A program made the translations under genes and the position numbers. From Alphaproteobacteria bacterium (GTDB lineage Bacteria; Pseudomonadota; Alphaproteobacteria; Reyranellales; Reyranellaceae): a DNA stretch of 12,189 bases. The notes under the pieces were generated by a model that searched no databases, was not told the DNA's origin, and saw nothing but the letters and a program-made list of their open reading frames with translations. Positions 1 to 5,503 of the stretch are shown one piece after another. The stretch is taken from assembly GCA_013290035.1 (NCBI GenBank), contig JABCYT010000038.1, positions 1-12,189 on the forward strand. Reading direction: 5' to 3'. How positions within the stretch are numbered: position 1 is the stretch's first letter; every line of letters starts with the position of its first letter.

Positions 1-570
1 CATGTTGGCGGCGGAAAGCTGGTCCATGCGGAAGGCCGCAGTGCAGATCTCGATCGTCACCAGAAGCACCGTCGAGCCTGGCCGGGCGCGCGCCAGGCGG
101 CTGGCGATGGCGAGCCCCGACACGCCGCCGGCGCAGCCCAGGCCGAACACCGGTACGCGCTCGACGTCGGCGCGAAAACCCATGACGCCCGCCGCCCGCG
201 CCTCGAGGCTGGGCGTGGCGATGCCGGTCGAGGACACGGTGACGATGGTGTCGACATCGCGCGCTTCGCAGCCGGCGTTGGCGAGCGCGCGGCTCGCCGC
301 ATCGATGAAGAGGGCCTGCGCGCCCTCCAGGTAGGCGGCGTTGCGTTCCGGCCAGCCGAGATCCGTCAGGTACCAGTCGATCGGCTTCACCGTGTGGCGC
401 GTGCGAATGCCCGCGGTCTCGAACACCGGCGCCATGCGCTCGAAGGCGGCATAGCGATGGGCGAAGATGCGGCGCGCGGCCGCCGCGGCATCGGATTGCA
501 GCATGCGGTGAGGTGGCACGGCGTGCGCGACAGACAGCAGGGCCGCGGATTGGCTGGCATCGGTCGACAT
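1..570 (-). CDS. Type III polyketide synthase (chalcone synthase-like), 5' part, truncated by window edge
   Basis: This is the first 190 codons of a minus-strand gene that is open to the left edge, so the C-terminal half is not visible. Type III polyketide synthases are soluble homodimers that condense malonyl-CoA units onto an acyl-CoA starter, giving pyrones, resorcinols or phloroglucinols. Visible support: an N-terminal thiolase-like segment (about residues 10-100) with FETAGIRTRHTVKPIDWY at about 50-67, a TVSSTGIATPSLEAR segment at 111-125, and the nucleophile motif VFGLGCAGG with the likely catalytic Cys at residue 146. The His and Asn of the triad would lie off the window. The ATG at 570 is chosen because AAGGAAG stands about 5 bases upstream and the family N-terminus follows at once. 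It diverges from the quinone reductase gene at 823. Product and starter specificity cannot be read from this half. A KAS III-type enzyme is less likely because of the type III PKS-like spacing and the GCAGG motif. Confidence 0.88.
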   Translation of the reverse strand, partial: MSTDASQSAALLSVAHAVPPHRMLQSDAAAAARRIFAHRYAAFERMAPVFETAGIRTRHTVKPIDWYLTDLGWPERNAAYLEGAQALFIDAASRALANAGCEARDVDTIVTVSSTGIATPSLEARAAGVMGFRADVERVPVFGLGCAGGVSGLAIASRLARARPGSTVLLVTIEICTAAFRMDQLSAANM

Positions 571-822
571 CGGCTTCCTTACGACCACGCGGATTGCGCG
601 CGGCCGTTACCAGATCACCGACCAAATCGCCGACGGCAAATCACGATAGCGCGAAACCCTTGCATCCCGCTGCCACGATCTCTTCGCACTTCCGGCAATG
701 TTTCGGCGCACTGCCGATAAGGCCGGCGGGCTGGTCCTCGCAAACGTCGTCAACGGGACGGCGCAGCAGTCGGCGGCGGAGCACGGCCGCTACTTGCCCG
801 TCACGTTCGCGGAACAGCCGCG
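571..822. promoter_or_regulatory. Divergent intergenic region between PKS and quinone reductase genes
   Basis: About 250 bases separate the two divergently read genes, so promoters for both should lie here. I see no confident -35/-10 pair. A short direct repeat, ATCACCGAC (614-622) and ATCGCCGAC (626-634), with a 12-base period, is the only notable pattern and could be a regulator site or chance. The short open frames in this stretch show no recognisable protein. Confidence 0.4.
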
Positions 823-1440
823 ATGGCAACTGCGTTGTTTTTCATCATGCTGATCCAGGTCGTCCACTGCCATCCCCTGATCGAGAGCTACAACCACGCG
901 CTGTTCCGGACCATCGTCGAGACGCTGAAGCAGAACGGCCACGAGGTCGTGGCGACCGACCTCTATCGCGAGGGTTTCCAGCCGGCGATGACGGAGCACG
1001 AACGCCGCACCTATGTCGACATGTCCTACGACAGGAGCGCGTTCGCCGCGTATGCCAAGACGCTGAAGGAGGTCGAGGGCCTCATTCTCTGCTTCCCGCA
1101 CTGGTGGTTTTCCATGCCGGCGGTGCTCAAGGGCTGGGTCGATCGCGTGTGGGGGCCGGGTGTGGCTTTCACCTACGATGCCAAGGACAACCACCTCGCT
1201 CCCGCGCTCGGCAACATCCGGCTGTTCGGCGTCGTCACGACCTATGGCTCGCCGTGGTGGATCGTGCGCCTGTTCGCGGGCGATGCCGGCCGCAAGGTGC
1301 TGATGCGCGGCATGAAGCCGATGTGCGCCAAGGCCGTGCGCTCCTTCTACCTGGCCCACTACGACATGGACCATTCCACGGACCGGTCGCGCCGCGCCTT
1401 CCTGGACAAGGTCCGCCGCACCGTCGCCGGGCTGGGCTGA
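823..1440 (+). CDS. Flavodoxin-fold NAD(P)H:quinone oxidoreductase family protein
   Basis: This is a 205-residue soluble protein of the NQO1/MdaB/KefF-type flavodoxin-like family, FAD- or FMN-dependent enzymes that reduce quinones or similar acceptors by two electrons with NAD(P)H. Visible support: the N-terminal beta strand and phosphate-loop-like VVHCHPLIESYNHAL (13-27), the family signature FPHWWFSMPAVLKGWVDRV (91-109), and TTYGSPWW (139-146), where the flavin region is expected. Length is typical. The start is uncertain. The ATG at 823 has only a weak GGA about 9 bases upstream and adds eight hydrophobic residues before the family-like start. An in-frame ATG at 847 (MLIQVVHCHP) matches the usual N-terminus better but has no Shine-Dalgarno sequence. 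The gene stands alone, diverges from the PKS, and ends just before an intrinsic terminator. Substrate is unknown. A link to quinone-like polyketides from the neighbouring PKS is conceivable but not shown. Confidence 0.9.
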   Translation: MATALFFIMLIQVVHCHPLIESYNHALFRTIVETLKQNGHEVVATDLYREGFQPAMTEHERRTYVDMSYDRSAFAAYAKTLKEVEGLILCFPHWWFSMPAVLKGWVDRVWGPGVAFTYDAKDNHLAPALGNIRLFGVVTTYGSPWWIVRLFAGDAGRKVLMRGMKPMCAKAVRSFYLAHYDMDHSTDRSRRAFLDKVRRTVAGLG

Positions 1441-1472
1441 CGGCAAAGAAACTCACTTTTTTCCCGCAACCC

Positions 1473-1494
1473 CGCCGGCCAACCCGGCGTTTTT
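1473..1494 (+). terminator. Rho-independent terminator after the quinone reductase gene
   Basis: A perfect 6-bp stem CGCCGG (1473-1478) / CCGGCG (1484-1489) with a 5-base loop is followed directly by TTTTT (1490-1494). It lies 33 bases after the stop of the plus-strand quinone reductase, which is the expected position. It also sits only about 20 bases before the start of the next plus-strand gene, so that small lipoprotein either has a very short leader or depends on read-through. Confidence 0.75.
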
Positions 1495-1512
1495 CAATTG
1501 ATGGAGGCCGTC

Positions 1513-1638
1513 ATGTGGCGCATCGCATTGATGTCATTGGGAATTCTGGGCATTGCGCTGAGTGCGTGTGACCAGGATGTCCAGATCGCCAAGCCGGGAA
1601 GTGGCGACTACGAGGTCGTGGCCCTGGTGGCCGAATAG
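1513..1638 (+). CDS. Small 41-aa putative lipoprotein
   Basis: A very small gene below usual length cut-offs. The predicted product begins MWRIALMSLGILGIALSAC: one basic residue, a hydrophobic stretch, then a good lipobox (ALSAC) with the modified Cys at residue 19. The predicted mature part is only about 23 residues (CDQDVQIAKPGSGDYEVV and so on), acidic and without cysteine pairs. The Asp directly after the Cys would, by the enterobacterial Lol rule, favour inner-membrane retention. The start at 1513 is supported by GGAGG at 1503-1507 with 5-base spacing; an upstream in-frame ATG at 1501 has no such support. The gene follows the quinone reductase terminator and runs convergently towards the membrane protein gene that ends at 1651. 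I do not recognise the family; it has the size and layout of entericidin-like peptides but not their sequence. Confidence 0.6.
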   Translation: MWRIALMSLGILGIALSACDQDVQIAKPGSGDYEVVALVAE

Positions 1639-1650
1639 TGGCCGGCTCGC

Positions 1651-1947
1651 CTAACGGCTGAGCAGCAGCCCGACAGCCGCCCCTACACCTATGCCCAGAA
1701 GACAGAGTGCCACGAAGGCCGCGAAGGCGATCAGCCCGCGCCGGAGATGATGGCGGCCATCGTCCGTCAGCTCGTGCCACGCCAGGCGCTTGGAGAACAA
1801 CGACGCTTTCCGCACATGGCCGGCCGCCTGCGCGCGGCGGGTGACGATCGCGGCATGGGCCATATGCCAGATGCTGCCGATCAAGGCGGCGATGCCCAGA
1901 ATCCAGAACGGTGCAAACAGCAGCCAGACTTCCGTGTCGTTGCCCAC
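1651..1947 (-). CDS. Small two-helix membrane protein of unknown function
   Basis: The predicted product is 98 residues from a GTG start, GTG-GGC-AAC (V/M-GNDTEVW). It has two hydrophobic segments, about residues 6-27 (LLFAPFWILGIAALIGSIWHM) and about 71-96 (FAAFVALCLLGIGVGAAVGLLL). Between them is a charged stretch of about 40 residues rich in Arg, Lys and His, suggesting a hairpin inner-membrane protein. The open frame extends upstream to an ATG at 2007 and a TTG at 2025, but those add a hydrophilic tail and have no ribosome site. GAGGGAAAAGG lies immediately upstream of 1947, so I prefer the GTG. The stop lies 12 bases from the convergent lipoprotein stop at 1638. The gene diverges from the glycine-zipper lipoprotein at 2051. 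The function is not known to me. Confidence 0.6.
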   Translation of the reverse strand: MGNDTEVWLLFAPFWILGIAALIGSIWHMAHAAIVTRRAQAAGHVRKASLFSKRLAWHELTDDGRHHLRRGLIAFAAFVALCLLGIGVGAAVGLLLSR

Positions 1948-2013
1948 GCCTTTTCCCTCGGTCCTTGGTGCAATCACAGTTTGGCCACGGCGAATGGCGC
2001 CCGTCATCTCGTA

Positions 2014-2025
2014 TTGCCATGGCAA
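2014..2025. promoter_or_regulatory. 12-bp perfect palindrome TTGCCATGGCAA between divergent small genes
   Basis: TTGCCATGGCAA equals its own reverse complement. It lies 26 bases before the start of the glycine-zipper lipoprotein and about 67 bases upstream of the preferred start of the minus-strand membrane protein. The position suits a shared operator, but a 12-bp palindrome can arise by chance and no regulator gene is adjacent. Confidence 0.3.
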
Positions 2026-2050
2026 GTCACAGCAAGCGGGGAATCTTCAC

Positions 2051-2260
2051 ATGGCGAAATATCTTGTCCTGGCCGCCGTTCTCTTCGGCACCGTCGCCTG
2101 CGGCGACACCTGGGGCCAGCGCGCCGTCACCGGCGGCGGCATCGGCGCGGGCTCGGGCGCCCTGATCGGCGCCTTGACGCCGATCGGCATCCTGCCGGGC
2201 GCCCTGGTGGGCGGTGCCGTCGGCGCCGGCGTCGGCGCGGCCACCACCCCGAAGCGCTGA
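2051..2260 (+). CDS. Small glycine-zipper lipoprotein (69 aa)
   Basis: The product begins MAKYLVLAAVLFGTVAC, a short signal peptide ending in a lipobox-like LFGTVAC with Cys at residue 17, so it is probably lipidated. The rest is mostly a glycine-zipper: repeated GxxxG and small-residue spacing from about residue 28 to 64 (GGGIGAGSGALIGAL and GALVGGAVGAGVGA), the pattern of helices that pack in or on membranes. Similar small glycine-zipper lipoproteins are common in proteobacterial envelopes and are often stress-induced, but their roles are mostly undefined. The start at 2051 is supported by GGGGA at about 2038-2042 and by the signal peptide; upstream in-frame ATGs would bury the signal. The gene stands alone between the divergent membrane protein and the convergent PPOX-fold gene that ends at 2315. 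Confidence 0.7.
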   Translation: MAKYLVLAAVLFGTVACGDTWGQRAVTGGGIGAGSGALIGALTPIGILPGALVGGAVGAGVGAATTPKR

Positions 2261-2294
2261 CGGTGGCGTGCGCCCACGACGGCGCCCCGACACT

Positions 2295-2310
2295 GATCGG
2301 CTACACGATC
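2295..2310. repeat. Short hairpin between convergent genes
   Basis: GATCG (2295-2299) pairs with CGATC (2306-2310) around a 6-base loop in the 54-base gap between the plus-strand lipoprotein stop and the minus-strand PPOX-fold stop. The stem is short and no T-run follows on either strand, so it is a weak terminator candidate at best. Confidence 0.25.
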
Positions 2311-2314
2311 CCTT

Positions 2315-2815
2315 CTACATCCGTACCCGGCGATGTTCGCCCATGTCCTTGGGCGGGTTGCGGGTGACGGCGGCCTTGGCCATCTTGAAGAGCTGGACGG
2401 CGTGGTTGGACTTCACGTCCCAGTATTCGGCTTGGGCGATCAGAACGGCCACCAGCGCCAGGTCCGGGTCGGTCGGGCCGCCCGGAAACCAGGCCTTGGC
2501 GAAGGTGTTCCACATCGCCTTCTTGCGCTCGAGATCCTCGACCACGCGGGCGGCGCCGGAAATCGACACGTAGGCATCCTCGCCGGGGTCGGAATAAGTC
2601 ACGTTGACCTCGGGATGCTCCTCGAGATCGGCCACCGGCCGGCCGGAGCGCGACATGAAGAACCACAGCACGCCGCCGCGTTCGCTGGGCCCGTTCTGGG
2701 TGGTCATCGGCCGCGAATGGAGCTGCCCGTCATCGTGACGAGCGGTGAACATCGCGAACCTGATGTCCTTGATCAGGTCCCAAAGCTTGGTCGTGTCGAC
2801 GGTATCGACGGTCAT
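2315..2815 (-). CDS. Pyridoxamine 5'-phosphate oxidase-fold protein (general stress protein 26-like)
   Basis: The predicted protein is 166 residues long, the usual size for the split-barrel flavin-binding family related to general stress protein 26 (COG3871-type). Such proteins bind FMN or another flavin or cofactor, and most have no defined substrate. Visible landmarks are the N-terminal helix (TTKLWDLIKDIRFAMFTA), the strand HSRPMTTQN (about 33-41), LWFFMSRSGRPVADLEEHP (50-68) with the typical flavin-contact layout, VNVTYSDP, then YVSISGAARVVED (82-94) and a C-terminal AEYWDVKS segment. The ATG at 2815 is preceded by GAGAGGTGA, a strong ribosome site. The gene lies 60 bases downstream of the SDR gene in the same direction and probably ends that operon. 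It is not expected to be a true PdxH, which is longer and has pyridoxal-phosphate-binding residues. Confidence 0.88.
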   Translation of the reverse strand: MTVDTVDTTKLWDLIKDIRFAMFTARHDDGQLHSRPMTTQNGPSERGGVLWFFMSRSGRPVADLEEHPEVNVTYSDPGEDAYVSISGAARVVEDLERKKAMWNTFAKAWFPGGPTDPDLALVAVLIAQAEYWDVKSNHAVQLFKMAKAAVTRNPPKDMGEHRRVRM

Positions 2816-2875
2816 GGCTCACCTCTCGATGGTTCGAGACTAAACGACGGGCCGCCGGCCGAGTTCCGACCCGAC

Positions 2876-3601
2876 CTACCAGGTCTCCTTCCACGGCCTG
2901 AGGTCCATCTCGAACGTCCAGGCCGAGCGCTTCTGGCGGTGGAGCTGCCAGTAGACTTCGGCGATGTCGTCGGGGCTGACGATCGCGTCGGGGCCGGCGT
3001 TGTAGCGCTCGGGGAAATTGGCCTTGATCCATTCGGTGTCGATGGCGCCGTCGATCACGACGTGGCCGACATGGATGTTCTGCGGCCCGAGCTCGCGCGC
3101 CATGGATTGCGCCAGCGCCCGCACGGCATGCTTGCCGCCGGCGAAAGCCGAGAAGCCGCGACCGCCGCGCAGGCTGGCGGTGGCGCCGGTGAACAGCATG
3201 GTGCCGCGGCCACGCGGCACCATGGCCCTGGCCGCCTCGCGCGCCGTCAGGAAGGCGGCGAAGGCCGTCATCTCCCAGACCTTGCGATAGACGCGGGCCG
3301 TGGTGTCGCGGATGTCGAAGCGCACGTTGCCGCCGATATTGAAGACGAAGACCTCGATATCGCCGATCTCGGTCTCGATCTCGCCGAACAGCTTGATCAC
3401 CTGCTCCTCGTCGCGCGCGTCGGAGCCGAAAGGATGGACCTTGCCGCCCGCCTTGGTGATCTCGGCCACCAGATGCTTCAGCTTGTCGGCGGTGCGCCGC
3501 GTCACCACGGCGGTATAGCCCTCGCGCGCGAAGCGGCGGGCGATGGCGCCGCCCGTCGCATCGCCCGCGCCGATCACGACGCAGACCTTGTCTCTCGCCA
3601 T
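2876..3601 (-). CDS. Short-chain dehydrogenase/reductase (SDR) family protein with altered active site
   Basis: The product is 241 residues, typical of classical SDRs with a Rossmann fold. Visible elements: beta1 and nucleotide loop VIGAGDATGGAIARRFA (9-25), acidic SDARD (60-64), VFNIGGN (86-92) where NNAG is usual, and the active-site block from TGATAS (138-143) to FAGGKHAVRALAQSMAREL (153-171). The catalytic Lys is present (Lys157). The usual Tyr is Phe153, the usual Ser aligns to Ala140, and the second Gly of the TGxxxGxG loop is Ala15. A branch of SDRs with F...K instead of Y...K and an HVVIDGAIDT-type segment exists, so this looks like a conserved divergent branch rather than a broken gene, although its chemistry is unclear. 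The ATG at 3601 has AAGGAG with good spacing, and that ribosome site lies inside a perfect 13-bp inverted repeat. The gene is second in the hydroxylase-SDR-PPOX operon. Confidence 0.88.
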   Translation of the reverse strand: MARDKVCVVIGAGDATGGAIARRFAREGYTAVVTRRTADKLKHLVAEITKAGGKVHPFGSDARDEEQVIKLFGEIETEIGDIEVFVFNIGGNVRFDIRDTTARVYRKVWEMTAFAAFLTAREAARAMVPRGRGTMLFTGATASLRGGRGFSAFAGGKHAVRALAQSMARELGPQNIHVGHVVIDGAIDTEWIKANFPERYNAGPDAIVSPDDIAEVYWQLHRQKRSAWTFEMDLRPWKETW

Positions 3602-3607
3602 GGCTGT

Positions 3608-3642
3608 TCTCCTTCCCGCCCAATCTGTCGGCGGGAAGGAGA
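3608..3642 (-). promoter_or_regulatory. 13-bp perfect hairpin that buries the SDR ribosome binding site
   Basis: On the minus strand the arm TCTCCTTCCCGCC (3642-3630) is followed by a 9-base loop (3629-3621) and the exact complement GGCGGGAAGGAGA (3620-3608). The start codon of the SDR gene follows at 3601. The AAGGAG Shine-Dalgarno sequence is wholly inside the second arm and the first arm carries the matching CTCCTT. In an mRNA running from the upstream hydroxylase gene this helix would block ribosome entry, unless translation, a protein, a small RNA or temperature opens it. No T-run follows, so an ordinary intrinsic terminator is less likely. The structure is seen directly; the regulatory role is inferred. 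Confidence 0.6.
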
Positions 3643-3656
3643 GCGCTCAAGGGAGA

Positions 3657-4571
3657 TTAAGTCATGACCGCTTGAGCAGAGCCGGCGGGAACGAGGCCGG
3701 CGCGCCGGCGGATGTCGGCCGTCGTCAGCCCTTCGCCGTCGGGACGCCAGCCCGGCGCGGCGAACAGGTACATCCAGACTTCGCGCGGCGAGCGCGCCGA
3801 GCGCAGGTCCTTCAACAGGCCGATCCAGGGCTCGAAGTTGATGACGAGGATATTGTGCGACGACTTGGGATGCGAGATCAGGCCGTAGTCGCAGCGCACG
3901 TCGTCGCGCTCGGCGATGTAGGTGCCGAACAGGCGGTCGAACACGATCAGCACGCCGCCATAGTTGGCGTCGAGATATTGCGGATTGCGCGCGTGATGGA
4001 CGCGGTGGCTCGACGGCGTGTTGAGCACGTATTCGAGCCAGCCGAGCCTCGGGATCCAGTCGGCGTGCAGCCAGAACTGATAGAGCAGGTTCAGGAACAG
4101 GGCCGACAGCACGATGGTCGGCGTGAAGCCCAGGAAGACCAGCGGCGTGAAGAACAGCGATGTTCCGGTGAACTTGCCGAACCAGCCCAGCCGGTAGGCG
4201 GCGGCGAGGTTGAGCTGATTGGGCGAATGGTGCACCGAGTGCGCCGCCCAGAACCAGCGCGAGGTGTGGCTGGTGCGGTGATACCAGTAGTAGAAGAATT
4301 CCAGGCCGACGAAGAGCAGCAGCACCGACCAGGGATTGTCGAGCGACTGCGTCGACAGCCGGTGCGCCCACACCCAACCGAGCCACGGCGCGGCCAGCGT
4401 ATAGGGAATGAAGGCAAGGAGGCGGCGGCCGGCCAGATCGGCCAGCGAGCACGCCCAGGCCTTCCAGTCGTAGCGCTCGGCGCGCGTGCGCGAGAGCCAC
4501 AGGCCTTCGATCACGGCGGCGGCCATCACCACCGGCAGGATGAAGAGATAGAGAGCGGAAAGTTCTTCCAT
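3657..4571 (-). CDS. Fatty acid hydroxylase / sterol desaturase superfamily membrane protein
   Basis: The product is a 304-residue integral membrane di-iron enzyme of the family that includes C-4 sterol oxidase, beta-carotene hydroxylase and alkylglycerol monooxygenase. Members use O2 to hydroxylate or desaturate lipids. The histidine clusters are all present: HRTSH (98-102), HSVHH (111-115), an additional His in FWLHAD (169) and HRVHH (189-193), followed by NYGG (203-206). Hydrophobic segments lie at about 5-25, 52-68, 82-97, 138-165 and 205-215. The ATG at 4571 is preferred because GAGG stands 5 bases upstream. An upstream in-frame ATG at 4625 would place the start inside the probable promoter and TetR operator. 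It is first gene of the minus operon and diverges from the TetR gene. The substrate cannot be named; membrane lipid, hopanoid or carotenoid are options. No adjacent gene identifies the pathway. Confidence 0.9.
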   Translation of the reverse strand: MEELSALYLFILPVVMAAAVIEGLWLSRTRAERYDWKAWACSLADLAGRRLLAFIPYTLAAPWLGWVWAHRLSTQSLDNPWSVLLLFVGLEFFYYWYHRTSHTSRWFWAAHSVHHSPNQLNLAAAYRLGWFGKFTGTSLFFTPLVFLGFTPTIVLSALFLNLLYQFWLHADWIPRLGWLEYVLNTPSSHRVHHARNPQYLDANYGGVLIVFDRLFGTYIAERDDVRCDYGLISHPKSSHNILVINFEPWIGLLKDLRSARSPREVWMYLFAAPGWRPDGEGLTTADIRRRAGLVPAGSAQAVMT

Positions 4572-4666
4572 GGCGGCCTCGGCGTTTTCGCTGGGGAGAA
4601 ACCAGCGATGTGATATTATGAGCATTACTCAGATTTTGTACTCGCTTTCGCGCGGGCCGCGCCGAT
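4572..4666. promoter_or_regulatory. Shared promoter region with candidate TetR operator
   Basis: This AT-richer 95-base gap separates the divergent hydroxylase and TetR genes. TATTAT (4614-4619, plus) and CATAAT (4620-4615, minus) are -10-like hexamers lying back to back, without a convincing -35 for either. Directly beside them is the imperfect palindrome GAGcattaCTC (4620-4630), and TACTC recurs at 4626-4630 and 4639-4643, 13 bases apart. Repeats over a divergent promoter next to a TetR gene are the usual arrangement for local repression. The exact operator is inferred. Confidence 0.45.
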
Positions 4667-5302
4667 ATGGTCAAGGGCAAGCAAGCCATTGAAATAAAAA
4701 GACGAATCCCCCGCCAGGCGCGTGCCGGCGAGACCGTGGCGCTGATTCTGGAGGCGACGGCTCAGATTCTCGAAGCCGGCGGATTGGCGGCCTTTACCAC
4801 CAACGCGGTGGCCGAGCGGGCAGGCGTCAGCATCGGCACGCTCTACCAGTACTTCGCCGACAAGAACGAGATCCTGCTGGCGCTCGCCCGCCAGCAGATG
4901 ACGATCGGCCTGGCCAGTATCGGCCGGGCGCTGCAGGGCGAGAGCGATCCCTCGGTCGAGGGCCGCGTGCGCGCCATGGTGCAGGCGACGGTCAACGCTT
5001 TCGGCGGCCGCCACCGCGCGCGCAAGGCGGTGACGCAGGCGATCCTGGCGCAGGGAATCGGCATGGAGATGATGGACCCGATCATAGCCTTCGTCTCGGC
5101 AGCGCGCACCCAGACAGGTCCCGGTCCGCGGCCGCTGATCGCCGCCCTCTCGCCCGAGCAGGTGTTCGTGCTGTCGCGCGCCCTGATGGCCACCATCCGC
5201 CACGCCGTCATGGAGGAGCAGCCGTTCCTCAGGAGCCGCACCTTCGAGGACGAGATCGTGCGGCTGGTCGTGGCCTATCTCGCGGCCATCACGGAGAAGT
5301 AA
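4667..5302 (+). CDS. TetR family transcriptional regulator
   Basis: The predicted protein is 211 residues, standard for the family: an N-terminal DNA-binding domain and a variable ligand-binding, dimerising C-terminal domain. The helix-turn-helix is clear at about residues 43-72 (FTTNAVAERAGVSIGTLYQ followed by YFADKNEILLAL), preceded by a basic arm (KRRIPRQAR) and helix 1 (VALILEATAQILEAGG). The C-terminal half (about 80-205) resembles no ligand class that I can name. The ATG at 4667 lacks a good Shine-Dalgarno sequence, which could mean weak or leaderless-like translation, as often seen for autoregulated repressors. It diverges from the membrane hydroxylase operon and most likely represses that operon and itself; this is inferred from gene arrangement. 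The inducer may be a lipid-like or aromatic compound, but nothing in the sequence settles this. Confidence 0.92.
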   Translation: MVKGKQAIEIKRRIPRQARAGETVALILEATAQILEAGGLAAFTTNAVAERAGVSIGTLYQYFADKNEILLALARQQMTIGLASIGRALQGESDPSVEGRVRAMVQATVNAFGGRHRARKAVTQAILAQGIGMEMMDPIIAFVSAARTQTGPGPRPLIAALSPEQVFVLSRALMATIRHAVMEEQPFLRSRTFEDEIVRLVVAYLAAITEK

Positions 5303-5410
5303 CCCCGCGGTCATCGGTCGATCATTGCGCGCTCCGCGCCGCCCCCGCCCGTCTCCCACTTGACCCTAAACATTCAAAGGCACAGTCAAATTTATTTTCC
5401 GCAATTTCCG

Positions 5411-5503
5411 CTACCCCGCTAGTGCCCCGCCGGTGGAGTGGACTGCACCCCTTGGGTGAGACAGCGGCGGAATCGGGATGAGTGACGATCCGGGACCGGT
5501 CAT
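5411..5503 (-). CDS. Possible 30-aa peptide behind a good promoter (doubtful)
   Basis: An ATG at 5503 is preceded by AGGAG (5516-5512) and opens a 30-codon frame (MTGPGSSLIPIPPLSHPRG and so on) that ends with TAG at 5411. It lies about 23 bases downstream of the predicted transcription start of the promoter at 5533-5561. The peptide is rich in Pro, Gly and Ser with no membrane segment or motif. The ordered promoter, ribosome site and start codon are the only support, so it could equally be a chance frame in a noncoding RNA. Confidence 0.2.
   Translation of the reverse strand: MTGPGSSLIPIPPLSHPRGAVHSTGGALAG

Noticed and set aside
513..1571. Plus-strand 352-codon frame across the quinone reductase
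   Set aside because: It overlaps the well-supported quinone reductase in another frame and crosses the start of the PKS; composition is Arg/Pro-rich with no family.
2825..2850. GGTTCGAGAC stretch resembling a tRNA T-arm
   Set aside because: No matching acceptor stem, anticodon arm or D-arm can be drawn around it, and it lies in the leader of the PPOX-fold gene.
2333..4613. Plus-strand open frames of 444 and 356 codons
   Set aside because: They are antisense to the PPOX-fold, SDR and hydroxylase genes, all of which have strong family motifs and ribosome sites on the other strand.
5360..5389. TTGAC / GTCAA inverted pair read as a second minus-strand promoter
   Set aside because: A -35-like TTGACT is present, but no -10-like hexamer occurs at 16-18 bases from it.
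5429..5465. Sequence around GTGGAGTGGACTGCACCCC resembling an IS3-type insertion sequence end
   Set aside because: No transposase fragment, partner inverted end or target duplication is visible within the window, so an insertion element cannot be supported.
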